Assembly (NCBI GenBank): GCA_022376925.1
Contig: JAIOJX010000006.1
Span: 56,205,658-56,269,657 of the forward strand
Source: Tragulus kanchil
Taxonomy: Eukaryota; Chordata; Mammalia; Artiodactyla; Tragulidae
Direction: 5' to 3'
DNA length: 64,000 nucleotides
Shown: positions 24,031 to 36,670 of the stretch, in pieces
Layout: every line of letters begins with the position of its first letter
Position numbering within the stretch: position 1 is the stretch's first letter
Notes under the pieces: generated by a model
Databases searched by the model: none
Seen by the model: only the letters and a program-made list of their open reading frames with translations
Told to the model about the DNA's origin: nothing
Program-made: the position numbers and the translations under genes

Positions 24031-24311
24031 GGCTTCCTGGTGGTCCAGTGGGTAGAGAATCTGCCTTGCAGTGCAAGGGGCACTGGTTCTATCTCTGGCC
24101 TGGGAAGATCCCACATGCCAAGGAGTGTCTGGGTGGGTGTGTTCAATTATGAACCAGCGCTCTGGAGTGCATGTGCCCAGAGCCAGTGCTCGGCAACAAG
24201 AAAGGCAACTGTAATGGGAGGCCCACGCAGGTCAATGAATAAAGATGGATGAAAGTAAATGATGACGTAGAGGCAAAATGAAACAAAACAAAACAAAACA
24301 AAACACCGCAA
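24031..24311 (+). mobile_element. CHR-type tRNA-derived SINE (short form)
   Basis: Head GGCTTCCTGGTGGTCCAGTGG with box A. Box B is weakened (GGTTCTATCTC). The body ends in AAGATGGATGAAAGTAAATG with no C-rich extension, followed by an (AAAAC)n tail at about 24280-24305. Imperfect target duplications aaaaagcactgacatc (24014) and aaaaatgcactgatgtc (about 24313). An older copy. Confidence 0.92.
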
Positions 24312-25098
24312 AAAAATGCACTGATGTCTCCATGTACTGTATAATACCTAAACATAGGAAACTTGTGTTTCAACTGTAGTCTGAGGATTGTGCTTTGCTT
24401 GGGATGATCTATTTCCGATTTGACATTGTTTCTAGGATGTAACAATTATTCCTAAGGTGTAATACTTCAGGACTCTCATAAGCATAAGGTGCAATGGGTC
24501 CCTTTTACCTTAAACAGATTATCTACCAATCTCTATCAAACTAATGCTGCAAAATACCCAAATCTCTGCTAAGATCTTCAGGCTCTTATAAGTTGATTTC
24601 CACTTGCTGTTTGATTATAACATCAGCTCGTGTGCAACTTGGAAGTAATCAAATTCCATAATGAGAAATTATACATAAAATTTCAAGCTCAACTGTTCTA
24701 TATTTTACAAATAATGTTTTATCTTTCCATAATTTCTTATAAAGATCTCATCCCTTTTGCATTTTTGATGATTCTTTTCTTTATCTTGTAATATGTATGT
24801 TTCTTATTAACTTACCTTTCAGTTTACTCATTATCTTTTCTGCTATGCCCAGTCTACTATTAACCCATTAGCTGAGTTCTTAATTTAGTTTTTTGCTATT
24901 AAGATTTAAACTTGATTTTAAAAATTTCATTTAAGAAAAGGAAAAAAAGACTTTTTAGAGGCTCTGGAAGAGAAACTCTTCTTCCATAATATATTTACTC
25001 TTATTTCAGCAGGAAAATAAAGCACTATCCTTATTCTTTTGAGGAAATGAAAATCAAGTGTACAAAGGAGCAATTCACATAAAAAAGCACTGACATCA

Positions 25099-25379
25099 GG
25101 CTTCCTGGTGGTCCAGTGGGTAGAGAATCTGCCTTGCAGTGCAAGGGGCACTGGTTCTGTCTCTGGCCTGGGAAGATCCCACATGCCAAGGAGTGTCTGG
25201 GTGGGTGTGTTCAATTATGAACCAGCGCTCTGGAGTGCATGTGCCCAGAGCCAGTGCTCGGCAACAAGAAAGGCAACTGTAATGGGAGGCCCACGCAGGT
25301 CAATGAATAAAGATGGATGAAAGTAAATGATGACGTAGAGGCAAAATGAAACAAAACAAAACAAAACAAAACACCGCAA
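25099..25379 (+). mobile_element. Duplicate of the short-form SINE at 24031
   Basis: Same SINE including its flanks, carried by duplication 6. One visible difference is at the box B region (ttctgtctc against ttctatctc). Not an independent insertion. Confidence 0.92.
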
Positions 25380-25772
25380 AAAAATGCACTGATGTCTCCA
25401 TGTACTGTATAATACCTAAACATAGGAAACTTGTGTTTCAACTGTAGTCTGAGGATTGTGCTTTGCTTGGGATGATCTATTTCCGATTTGACATTGTTTC
25501 TAGGATGTAACAATTATTCCTAAGGTGTAATACTTCAGGACTCTCATAAGCATAAGGTGCAATGGGTCCCTTTTACCTTAAACAGATTATCTACCAATCT
25601 CTATCAAACTAATGCTGCAAAATACCCAAATCTCTGCTAAGATCTTCAGGCTCTTATAAGTTGATTTCCACTTGCTGTTTGATTATAACATCAGCTCGTG
25701 TGCAACTTGGAAGTAATCAAATTCCATAATGAGAAATTATACATAAAATTTCAGGCTCACTGTTCTATAGTT

Positions 25773-26279
25773 TTTACTTTGTCCTTTCCAGTGTCTTGAC
25801 CTCACAAGTCTTGGTCACCTTTGACCTCAAAGTTTTATGTACTCACCCTACTGCCCTGCCAAAAATCCCAGTTTGTATCTTTTTGCTGTGTCTATTTTTC
25901 ACAATATCATTTGACAAATGCACTTATTTGTAAAGCTCAAAACAGGCTTTATGGGGAAATGACATTTAAACTGAGACATGTGGGTGGATAAAAGTAGTGA
26001 TGTGGGAGGTTGAACTAATATCCCTAGCTCAAAATACAATGGGACAGAGCAAGTATTCAACAAGTATCTGTTGGTCAAACATTAATTCTAATTCATGAAT
26101 AGTTATTTAGTATGTCTATTCCTAGGACTAGGTTATGAATTGAGGAAACAAGGCTGACTATGTTATGAGTTTTTCACAATTATCAAAGAAATGTTTCTTA
26201 AAAGCACAATGGTTTCCATTCAAGTGGTATGATATAAAGTTATAGTTTCCATATTATTTTAACATTTAAAACAACTTTA
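25773..26279. other. Spacer, nothing recognised
   Basis: Unremarkable AT-rich sequence between duplication 6 and an antisense L1 fragment. Confidence 0.5.
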
Positions 26280-26805
26280 CAACTTTTTAAATAAAAGCTG
26301 TATGTATTTAAAGTGTTAAGTCTGATGTTTTGACATACATATATATAATGAATTTATAAATACAACCAAGGTAACATATTCACTGCCTCACATCTTTTTT
26401 AGGTGTGATAAGAGTAACTTAAATTGACTCAGAAAATTTACAGTATAAAATACAGTGTTATTAGCTACAGTTATAATGCTGTACATTCAATCTCTAGAAC
26501 TTATTCATCCTACATTAACTGTAACTTTGTACCCTTTGACCAACATCTTCCCTACCTCCCCAACTCTGAAAACGATTCTATTCTTTACTACTATGATTTT
26601 GCTTCCAGGTACATTCACGTTGTCACAAATGGCAAGATTTTCGTATTTATTTTATGGTTGAAAATCATTTCTTTGTGTATGTATCCCACATCTATTGACA
26701 TGATTGTACTGTAATCATTTTTATTTTTCTTTCTGTTAATGTGGCAAATCATACTGATTTTCATATGTTAAACCAAGCTTGCAGCCCAGGGATAAATTAA
26801 ATTTG
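26280..26805 (-). mobile_element. Old L1 fragment, antisense
   Basis: The plus strand reads as the reverse complement of L1 3' regions: cattcacgttgtcacaaatg near 26610 and catatgttaaaccaagcttg near 26763 are well-known antisense L1 strings. Diverged; borders approximate. Confidence 0.65.
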
Positions 26806-27693
26806 GTCAAACTTTGGAGACTTAAAATAATTAATGAATAAAAAGTTTAGCTAATTATTAATGAGGCAGCAGAGATTATCATACTAAGCAGGGACTTTTG
26901 TGAAAATGGAGTGGTGAAATTTATGAAAAGACTGATCAGAGAACCTCTAGTCAAACTTTAATTCAGTGTTGAGCAAAGAATGAGAACTATAGACCCACCT
27001 AAAATCAATCGAACTGTGATGTGAATCCCACTTACAAGCCCTTTGGGAGTTCTCTTCACCAGTATTCACTCATGCACAACTTCCTGTTTTGTCTCTTCAG
27101 AATTCTCTTTTCTTGTTGAGATTTCTCCTGTAAGTTTAAGCTTGATTCTGGAATTTTCTTTCTATTCCTCCCATCAACTTCTCACAAAATCCATGCTCCA
27201 CTTCTCCATATTATCCCAACCTAGCTATCTGAAGAGGCATCTCTTAGCTCTGCTCTAGAGAAGTTGCTTACTTCCCAATTCTACGGACACCCGCACATAA
27301 TGTGACGCACTCCTAGCCCCTCATCACAGTGCTAAATCACTTATTGGCAGTCTTCATGACAGAACTTTTCACTTATCGACACCAATACTATCCAGCTATG
27401 AAACAACCTTTTATTTGTTCTCAGAGTCCTTTACTAACCACATATTTTCTTTTTATTTATTAAGGACCTTGTCATCAGTCCCTTGATTCTTTCTCCCATC
27501 TAAGTCCCTCAGTCCTGCCACAGTATTGGGAATGTCATTCACCATATGGATGTGTTATTAGACAATATAGCCTCAAAATGTTGAGTCCTCCCTACAGTCT
27601 CTCCCTAAATATCCATATGAGAACCTACTACAATGGCCTCAGATTCAGTTATTTGTAGCATTTTCCACCTCTGTGATTTTCATAAATTCAAAG
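26806..27693. other. Spacer, nothing recognised
   Basis: Target region into which L1-B inserted. No coding or repeat motif recognised. Confidence 0.5.
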
Positions 27694-27704
27694 CTATATC
27701 TTTG

Positions 27705-28620
27705 GGGGAAGCCAAGATGGCGGAGGAATGAGGGTGAGATTTCACCAGCTCCCCAACAGAATCACCAGAACTCATCAAGAAATGAACCACCACCAACAAA
27801 CCAGCCTCTAGATGACAGAAGAATTCCATAGGTCCACGAGAGTAGAAGAGTGAACAGCCAGATCTCTCCCGGAGCTACTGTTCTAAGAATCCACTATCCT
27901 AACCCCCACTCTGGACCACACCGATGGAGAGCGCACCAGCAAGTGCCCTAAAAGGGGGCCTAAGCGGAGCCTCGGGGGAGAGAAGGCAGCGCTCAGCATG
28001 AAGAATTCACCCGGATCGCCGGCAGAAATTAAGACACTGTGAAGATAGGATATTGGAGCAGGGCAGAGCAGAACGCGCTTGCTGCCTAGCGACCTGAGGC
28101 TGGACAGAACACGGGGTGTGCTGCCTAGCTACCCACCGGGAGACGGGAGGGAGCGCCCAGTGTGAAAATCGCGCTGCTAGGCTGGGCGAAAATCGCGACT
28201 TTCTGCTTGGCACCGGGTGAGTTCAAACACTCCTAGTGTGGGACTAGCTGAAGGGGAAGTAACCCAAGGATTGACCAGGGACCGGGCTCGAGCCAGACAG
28301 GGAAGTTTGTGCCTGCCTTTGGGACTTGGACACGTAACTGGCAGTGCGCACACGCCAGTGGCGGGGGAGCCCGTGTACCCCCATAGCTACACCTGCAGTG
28401 GAGGAAGCTGGGAGAAGGACAGGTATTGGAGGCTACCGGCGGATGGGCGGCAGAGCCAGGGCGCCCCCAGCCCAACAGACTGGGATCAGCCCGCCATCCC
28501 GGCCAGCACCTGAGCTTGCAGACTGGTGCCATAAGGGAAAGGCTACATCATCAAGACAACACCATTGAGAGCAGATTGGCTTCCACCAGACAGATGAGAG
28601 GATAAAAACCAGGGACAGTA
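27705..28620 (+). promoter_or_regulatory. L1-B 5' UTR CpG-rich promoter region
   Basis: The first 0.9 kb of L1-B is clearly richer in G+C and CpG than its surroundings (27900-28520), unlike the T-rich part that follows (28680-28900). The AAGATGGCG motif at 27714 is the YY1-type site at L1 5' ends. By analogy with other mammalian L1s this is the RNA polymerase II internal promoter. Frames here (for example 28217-28513) are GC-driven and not genes. Confidence 0.6.
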
Positions 28621-28636
28621 GTTAGCTTTTTCGTTT

Positions 28637-30803
28637 ATCTGTTGTGGACGGTTCTGTTTATTCGTTTGATCAGTCAGGATTGGGTTTTTTTTTCTTTATT
28701 TCTTTCTTTCTCTTTTTCTTTTGTCTCTTCTTATTAAGTTTCTCTTCCTTTTTAATTTTTAATTTCTTTTTTTTTGATTTTTAATTATTAATTTTTTTAT
28801 TTTGCATTTTAATTCTTGGAAACTTCTAATTTTCTTTCCTCTTTCCCACTTCTTCCTCCCTCTATGTTCTAAATCTAAAACTTTCTCCTATCTACCACTA
28901 TCCTCTAGATAAATATTTCCTACCTTCCTGTCTCCACTATTCTCTTCCAGCTGCACTAAACAATACAACACAATAATCTTGGCTACATAACCCTATAAAA
29001 TCCTTCCAAGACGAATCTATTCCTACTCATTACCCATACACTCTCCACCTCCTCACCCCCAACACATGTCTTAGTTAAAATTCCTTTCAATGAAATAGTT
29101 CAAGCCAGGACCTTGCCTAGGATCTATTTTTCCAGGCACTAGTTTAATTAACTCAGAGCTCAATGGGCAAGTACCATCTTTGATTGTGTCGTTTGCCAGA
29201 ATAATTTCCTATGCTTTATCACTGTAAGACTGGTTAGGTGTGGTTATTGCTGTGTATGTATGTATATCTTATGACTATGTTAGAAAACATCTGCATGCTT
29301 TTATGACTGTCACCCATCAGGGATGCACCCTTTGTTCCTCAGATGCTAGTATGTGAACTAATATCACAGAACACCATAGCAAACCAGACATAGAGCCTAC
29401 ACCCCCTGACCAATCATCAAACCAAGGATCCTCGGAGTAGAAGCCCTGATTCCAAGACCCCACACTATCAAAGAACACACAACACTAGAGATTATTCACC
29501 TGTAAACAAGACCTAACACCACCCAAGACACAAACCATTGAAGCCTTCTACAAGGACAGGAACCCAAAGGAAGGGAGAATTCAACCAAGAAGCCTGGTGG
29601 GGAAAAGAACTCTGTACACACAGACACACACAAAGAAACAAAAACTAACATAATAATGAAAGGACAGAGAAACACTGCACAAATGAAGGCCAAGCTAGAA
29701 AACACCTGGGGGAAAAAAAAAAAACGAAGATCTGTTGTGGACGGTTCTGTTTATTCGTTTGATCAGTCAGGATTGGGTTTTTTTTTCTTTATTTCTTTCT
29801 TTCTCTTTTTCTTTTGTCTCTTCTTATTAAGTTTCTCTTCCTTTTTAATTTTTAATTTCTTTTTTTTTGATTTTTAATTATTAATTTTTTTATTTTGCAT
29901 TTTAATTCTTGGAAACTTCTAATTTTCTTTCCTCTTTCCCACTTCTTCCTCCCTCTATGTTCTAAATCTAAAACTTTCTCCTATCTACCACTATCCTCTA
30001 GATAAATATTTCCTACCTTCCTGTCTCCACTATTCTCTTCCAGCTGCACTAAACAATACAACACAATAATCTTGGCTACATAACCCTATAAAATCCTTCC
30101 AAGACGAATCTATTCCTACTCATTACCCATACACTCTCCACCTCCTCACCCCCAACACATGTCTTAGTTAAAATTCCTTTCAATGAAATAGTTCAAGCCA
30201 GGACCTTGCCTAGGATCTATTTTTCCAGGCACTAGTTTAATTAACTCAGAGCTCAATGGGCAAGTACCATCTTTGATTGTGTCGTTTGCCAGAATAATTT
30301 CCTATGCTTTATCACTGTAAGACTGGTTAGGTGTGGTTATTGCTGTGTATGTATGTATATCTTATGACTATGTTAGAAAACATCTGCATGCTTTTATGAC
30401 TGTCACCCATCAGGGATGCACCCTTTGTTCCTCAGATGCTAGTATGTGAACTAATATCACAGAACACCATAGCAAACCAGACATAGAGCCTACACCCCCT
30501 GACCAATCATCAAACCAAGGATCCTCGGAGTAGAAGCCCTGATTCCAAGACCCCACACTATCAAAGAACACACAACACTAGAGATTATTCACCTGTAAAC
30601 AAGACCTAACACCACCCAAGACACAAACCATTGAAGCCTTCTACAAGGACAGGAACCCAAAGGAAGGGAGAATTCAACCAAGAAGCCTGGTGGGGAAAAG
30701 AACTCTGTACACACAGACACACACAAAGAAACAAAAACTAACATAATAATGAAAGGACAGAGAAACACTGCACAAATGAAGGGCCAAGCTAGAAAAACAC
30801 CGC
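28637..30803 (+). repeat. Direct duplication 7 (offset 1093): 28637-29709 and 29730-30803
   Basis: The L1-B 5' UTR/ORF1 start is present twice, with 20 bp of A-rich filler at 29710-29729. Near the junction copy 1 has shorter homopolymers than copy 2 (gaaggcc against gaagggcc; gaaaacacc against gaaaaacacc). Confidence 0.95.
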
Positions 30804-31651
30804 TTCAGACGACAGAGGAGAAGATAGACAAATTATCTGAAAGAGAATTCAGAAAAAACTATACTAATGAGGATGCAAAACACCGAAAACAGAATATTAG
30901 AGGAAATCAGTGCACTGAGAAAAGACATGCAGGAAATGAAAATAAGCAAATAGAGACCACCAACTCAATTGCTGAACTCAAAAATACAATAGAAGGCCTC
31001 AACAGTAGAGTGTCAGAGGCAGAAGAAGGGATAAGCAAGCTGGAAGATAGACTGGTAGAAATAACTGGTGAGGAACAGAACAAAGCTGAAAGAATTAAAA
31101 GAACTGAGGATAACCTCAGAGACCTGTGGGACAATATCAAATGCACCAACATTAGAATTATAGGAGTTCCAGAGGAAGAAGAGGGGAAGAAAGGTTACAA
31201 AAAAATTCTTGAAGATGTTATAGTGGAAAACTTCCTCAGCATGGGAAAGGAAATAGTCAACGAACTCCAAGAAGCCCAAAGAGTTCCATAAAGGATAAAC
31301 CCCAGAAGAAACACACTAAGGCACATTCTAATCAAACTAACACAGACTAAATATAAAGACAGATTACTAAAAGCAGCTAGAAGCAAACAACAAATAACAT
31401 ATAAAGGAAACCCCATACGTCTAACTGCGGATCTCTCAACAGAAACCCTGCAGGCCAGAAGAGAATGGCAAGACACATTTAAACGGCTAAAAGAGAGTAA
31501 CCTTCAACCAAGAATTCTCTACCCAGCAAGAATCTCATTCAGAATCGATGGAGAAGTCAAAATCCTCAGACAGACAAAAACTAAAAGAATTCTGTACCAC
31601 AAAACCAGCCCTACAACAAGTGTTAAAGGGCCTGATATAGCCAATAAATAA
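30749..31651 (+). pseudogene. L1-B ORF1 (RNA-binding chaperone), broken
   Basis: The ATG context (MKGQRNTAQMK) matches that of L1-A ORF1. The coiled coil (SRVSEAEEGISKLEDRLVEI, residues about 90-109) and RRM core (LRDLWDNIKCTNIRIIGVPE, about 128-147) are clear. Defects: residues about 37-67 are read in a shifted frame, and the neighbouring frame gives the expected heptad coiled coil (NTENRILEEISALRKDMQEM). A TAA stop at 31289-31291 replaces a Tyr codon within VPYRIN. A further shift at about 31558 moves the natural stop to 31638-31640. A truncated 5' copy at 29656 belongs to duplication 7. ORF1p is needed to package L1 RNA, so this copy is inactive as assembled. Confidence 0.88.
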
Positions 31652-31697
31652 AAGAGTAGAAGAAGTCCTACAAATCAAACTCCAGACTTCTAAGAAG

Positions 31698-34600
31698 ATG
31701 ACAATAGGAACATCTGCATCAATAATTACTTTGAATGTAAATGGATTAAATGCTCCAACCAAATGACACAGGTTGGCTGAATGGATCAAGAAACATGACC
31801 CATATATATGCTGTTTACAAGAGACCCACTTCAGACCTAGAGACACCCAAAGACTGAAAGTGAGAGGCTGGAAAAAGATATTCCATGCAAATGGAAAGCA
31901 AAAGAAAGCTGGGATAGCAATCCTCATATCGGACAAAATAGATTTTAAAGTAAAGAAGATTCTAAGAGAAAAGGCAAGACACTACATCATGATTAAGGGA
32001 TACATCCAAGAGGAAGACATAACAGTCATAAATATCTACGCATCCAACACAGGGGCACCTCAATACATAAGACAGATATTTTCAGACTTAAAAGAAGAAA
32101 TCAATAATAACACAAAATAGTAGGAGACTTAAACACTCCTCTCACACCAAAGGACAATTCAACAAAACAGAAAATTAATAAAGAAACACAAGCCTTAAAT
32201 GCCACACTAGAAAAGACAGACCTCATTGATATCCTTAGGACGTTCCATCCAAAAGCAGAAGAATCCACTTTCTTCTCAAGTGCTCATGGAACATTCTCCA
32301 GGATAGACCACATCTTGGGCCACAAATCAAACTTCAGTCAGTTCAAGAAAACTGAAATTGTATCAACCATCTTCTCAGACCACAATGCAATGAGACTCGA
32401 GACCAACTACAGGGAAAAAAAACGCTAAAAATACAAACACATTGGCGATTAAACAACACATACCTAAAAAACCAACTGATTACTGAGGAAATCAAAGGAG
32501 AAATTAAACAATTCCTAGAAGAAAATGACAATGAACACACGACAGTGCAAAACCTATGGGATACCGCAAAAGCAGTTCTAAGAGGGAAATTTATAGCAAT
32601 ACAATCCCACCTCAAGAAATTAGGAAAATATGAAGCAGATGACCTAACCCTCTGCTTAAAACAATTGGAGAAAGAAGAACAAAAGCATCCCAAAGCCAGC
32701 AGAAGAAGAAAAATTAAAAAAAATAGAGCAGAAATAAATCAGAAAGAAATGAAAGAAACAATAGTTCAAATAAATAAAACAAAAAGCTGGTTCTTTGAAA
32801 AGGTAAACAAAATTGACAAGCCACTGGCCAGACTCATCAAGAGAAAGAGAGAGGAGAACCAGATCAACAAAATCAAAAACCAAAAAGGAGAGATTACAAC
32901 AGATCATGCAGAAATCCAAAGGATTCTAAACGACTATTATGAGCAACTCTATGGCAACAAACTGGACAACCTGGAAGAAATGGACAGTTTCTTGGGGAAG
33001 ATTAATCTCCTAAGACTGAGCCAGGAAGAAACAGAAACTTTGAACAACCCAATCACAAGCTCAGAAATCGAATCTGTGATTAAAAATCTACCCCAAAATA
33101 AAAGCCCAGGCCCAGATGGCTTCACAGGTGAATTCTACCAAACATTTAAGGAAGAGCTAATGCCTGTCCTTCTAAAATTCTTCCAAACAATTGCACGAGA
33201 AGGAACACTTTCAAAACACATTCTACGAGGCCACCATCACCCTGATACCCAAACCAGGCAAAGACAACACAAAAAAGAAAAACTATAGGCCAATTTCCCT
33301 GATGAACTTAGATGCCAAGATCCTCAACAAAATCCTAGCAAACAGAATTCAACGACACATCAAAAAACTCATACATCACGATCAAGTCAGGTTCATCCCA
33401 GGCATGCAAGGATTCTTCAACATCCGCAAATCAATCAATGTAATACACCATATCAACAAACTGACAGACAAAAATCACACGATCATCTCAATAGATGCAG
33501 AAAAAGCCTTCGAAAAAGTACAACATCCATTCATGATAAAAACTCTTCAGAAAATGGGCATAGAAGGAACCTATCTCAACATAGTGAAAGCCATATATGA
33601 GAAGCCCACAGCAAACATTATTCTCAATGGTGAAAAACTGAAAGCATTCCCTCTAAGATCAAGAACAAGACAGGGGTGCCCACTTTCACCACTACTATTC
33701 AACATAGTCCTGGAAGTTCTAGCAACGGCAATAAGAGAAGAGAAAGAAATCAAAGGAATCCAGATTGGAAAGGAAGAAGTCAAACTCTCTCTTTTTGCAG
33801 ACGACATGACATTATACATAGAAAATCCCAAAGACTCTATTACAAAGCTCCTAGAGCTAATCAACGAAGTCAGCAAAGTCGCAGGATACAAAGTCAACAC
33901 ACAGAAATCACTGGCATTCCTATACACAAACAATGAAAAATCAGAAAACAAAATCAAAGAGGCAGTCCCCTTCACCATTGCAACCAAGAGAATCAAATAT
34001 CTAGGAATAAACCTACCCAAAGAAACAAAAGAACTGTACACAGAATATTACAAGACACTCATGAAAGAAATTAAAGAAGACTTAAACAGATGGAGAGATA
34101 TTCCATGTTCCTGGGTCGGAAGAATCAATATTATGAAAATGACCATACTACCAAATATCATCTACAGATTCAATGCAATACCTATTCAACTTCCGTTGAC
34201 ATTCTTCACAGAACTAGACCAAAGAATAACACAGTTCATATGGAAACACAAAAGACCTCGAATAGCCAAAGCAATTCTGAGAAAGAAAAACGGAGCTGGA
34301 GGGATCAGCCTCCCTAACTTCAGACTCTACTACAAAGCAACAGTCACTGAGACAGTATGGTACTGGCACACAAACAGAACTATAGATCAATGGAACAAGA
34401 TCGAGAACCCAGAGATCAACCCACGCACCTATGGGTACCTTATTTTTGACAAAGGACGTGAAACTATAAAATGGGACAAAGACAGCCTCTTCAACAAATG
34501 GTGCCGGGAGAATTGGACAGCTACATGCAAAAAAAAAAAAAATGAAATTGGGACATTCCCTGACACCATACACAAAGATCAACTCAAAATGGATTAAAGA

Positions 34601-36670
34601 CCTAAATGGAAGACCAGAAACCATCAAACTCTTAGAGGAGAATATAGGCAAAACCCTCAAGGACATCGATCAAAGCAAAATCTTCTCTGACCCACCAACT
34701 AAAATAGCGGAACTGAAAAGAAAAATGAACATGTGGGACCTCATGAAACTTAAAAGCTTTTGTACAGCTAAAGAAATTACAAAAAAGCTCAACAGACAGC
34801 CCACAGAGTGGGAGAAAGTCATAGCAAATGAAACAACAGACAAAGAATTAATCTCCAAAATCTACAAGCAACTCAGACAACTCAGCACAGGGAAAGCGAA
34901 CAACCCAATCAAAAAATGGGAAAAAGATCTAAAGAGATGCCTCTCCAGAGAGGACATACAGATGGCCCAAAAGCACATGAAACGATGCTCAATCTTGGTT
35001 ATTATTAGAAAAATGCAAATTAAAACTACAATGAGATACCACGTTACACCCGTCAGAACGGCCATCATCANANATCTGCAGACAATAAATGCTGAAGAAC
35101 GCGGAGAAAAGGAACCCTCTTGCATTGCTAAATATCTAGGAATAAACCTACCCAAAGAAACAAAAGAACTGTACACAGAATATTACAAGACACTCATGAA
35201 AGAAATTAAAGAAGACTTAAACAGATGGAGAGATATTCCATGTTCCTGGGTCGGAAGAATCAATATTATGAAAATGACCATACTACCAAATATCATCTAC
35301 AGATTCAATGCAATACCTATTCAACTTCCGTTGACATTCTTCACAGAACTAGACCAAAGAATAACACAGTTCATATGGAAACACAAAAGACCTCGAATAG
35401 CCAAAGCAATTCTGAGAAAGAAAAACGGAGCTGGAGGGATCAGCCTCCCTAACTTCAGACTCTACTACAAAGCAACAGTCACTGAGACAGTATGGTACTG
35501 GCACACAAACAGAACTATAGATCAATGGAACAAGATCGAGAACCCAGAGATCAACCCACGCACCTATGGGTACCTTATTTTTGACAAAGGACGTGAAACT
35601 ATAAAATGGGACAAAGACAGCCTCTTCAACAAATGGTGCCGGGAGAATTGGACAGCTACATGCAAAAAAAAAAAAAATGAAATTGGGACATTCCCTGACA
35701 CCATACACAAAGATCAACTCAAAATGGATTAAAGACCTAAATGGAAGACCAGAAACCATCAAACTCTTAGAGGAGAATATAGGCAAAACCCTCAAGGACA
35801 TCGATCAAAGCAAAATCTTCTCTGACCCACCAACTAAAATAGCGGAACTGAAAAGAAAAATGAACATGTGGGACCTCATGAAACTTAAAAGCTTTTGTAC
35901 AGCTAAAGAAATTACAAAAAAGCTCAACAGACAGCCCACAGAGTGGGAGAAAGTCATAGCAAATGAAACAACAGACAAAGAATTAATCTCCAAAATCTAC
36001 AAGCAACTCAGACAACTCAGCACAGGGAAAGCGAACAACCCAATCAAAAAATGGGAAAAAGATCTAAAGAGACGCCTCTCCAGAGAGGACATACAGATGG
36101 CCCAAAAGCACATGAAACGATGCTCAATCTTGGTTATTATTAGAAAAATGCAAATTAAAACTACAATGAGATACCACGTTACACCCGTCAGAACGGCCAT
36201 CATCAAAAAATCTGCAGACAATAAATGCTGAAGAACGTGCGGAGAAAAGGGAACCCTCTTGCATTGCTGGTGGGAATGTCAATTGATACATCCTCTATGG
36301 AAGACAATATGGAGATTTCCTAAAAAAACTAAAAATAAAAGCACCCTATGACCCAGAAATTCCACTATTAGGCCTATATCCTGATGAAATAAAAACTGAA
36401 AGAAGCACCTGTACCCCAATGTTCATTGCAGCTCTCTCTACAATAGCCAGAACATGGAAGCAACCTAGATGTCCATCGACGAATGAATGGATCCAGAAGC
36501 ACTGGTGCATATATACAATGGAATACTACTTAGCTGTTAAAAGAAATGCAGAAAACTCAGTCCTAATGAAGTGGCTGGCTCTAGAACCTATCATGAAAAG
36601 TGAAGTAAGTCAAAAAGAAAGACAAATGCAGTATACTAACACACATATATGGAATCTAGTAGGACGGTCT
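31698..36670 (+). pseudogene. L1-B ORF2 (endonuclease/reverse transcriptase), broken
   Basis: ATG at 31698, 58 bp after the ORF1 end. The APE-type endonuclease domain shows TLNVNGLN, an in-frame TGA at 31764-31766, QETHF, a frameshift at about 32115 before VGDLNTPLT, and the catalytic SDHNAM block (about 32377). The reverse transcriptase has [15 protein letters not shown] (about 33096-33140), a frameshift near 33200, then a long 468-residue frame (33191-34597) with [10 protein letters not shown] and FADDM (about 33797). The C-terminal Cys region follows. The assembled frame breaks again at a 13-A run near 34531. Duplication 8 (33995-36267) and duplication 9 repeat C-terminal parts. The 396- and 184-residue frames at 34542 and 35677 are pieces of the same domain, not extra genes. 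Confidence 0.88.
33995..36267 (+). repeat. Direct duplication 8 (offset 1135): 33995-35129 and 35130-36267
   Basis: L1-B ORF2 C-terminal region twice. The end of copy 1 contains N at 35071 and 35073, where copy 2 reads a plain A run (catcaaaaaatctg). Copy 1 also has gaacgcggagaaaaggaacc against gaacgtgcggagaaaaggga in copy 2. Low-quality bases at the junction point to a contig end. Confidence 0.97.

Larger units (their letters stand above)
23637..25772 (+). repeat. Direct duplication 6 (offset 1068): 23637-24704 and 24705-25772
   Basis: Carries a SINE twice. Copies match closely except at the end of copy 1 (caagctcaactgttctatat, against caggctcactgttctatag in copy 2). Confidence 0.95.

Noticed and set aside
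24280..24310. (AAAAC)n run as a telomere-like or regulatory repeat
   Set aside because: It is the tail of the short-form SINE at 24031 and is repeated only because duplication 6 copies it.
28217..28568. GC-rich frames on both strands near 28.2-28.5 kb
   Set aside because: They lie in the CpG-rich L1-B 5' UTR; GC-rich DNA lacks stop codons by chance.
34542..35732. A 396-residue frame as an intact L1 ORF2-derived gene
   Set aside because: It runs across the N-containing junction of duplication 8 and joins two copies of the same ORF2 C-terminal region; it is an artefact of the duplication.
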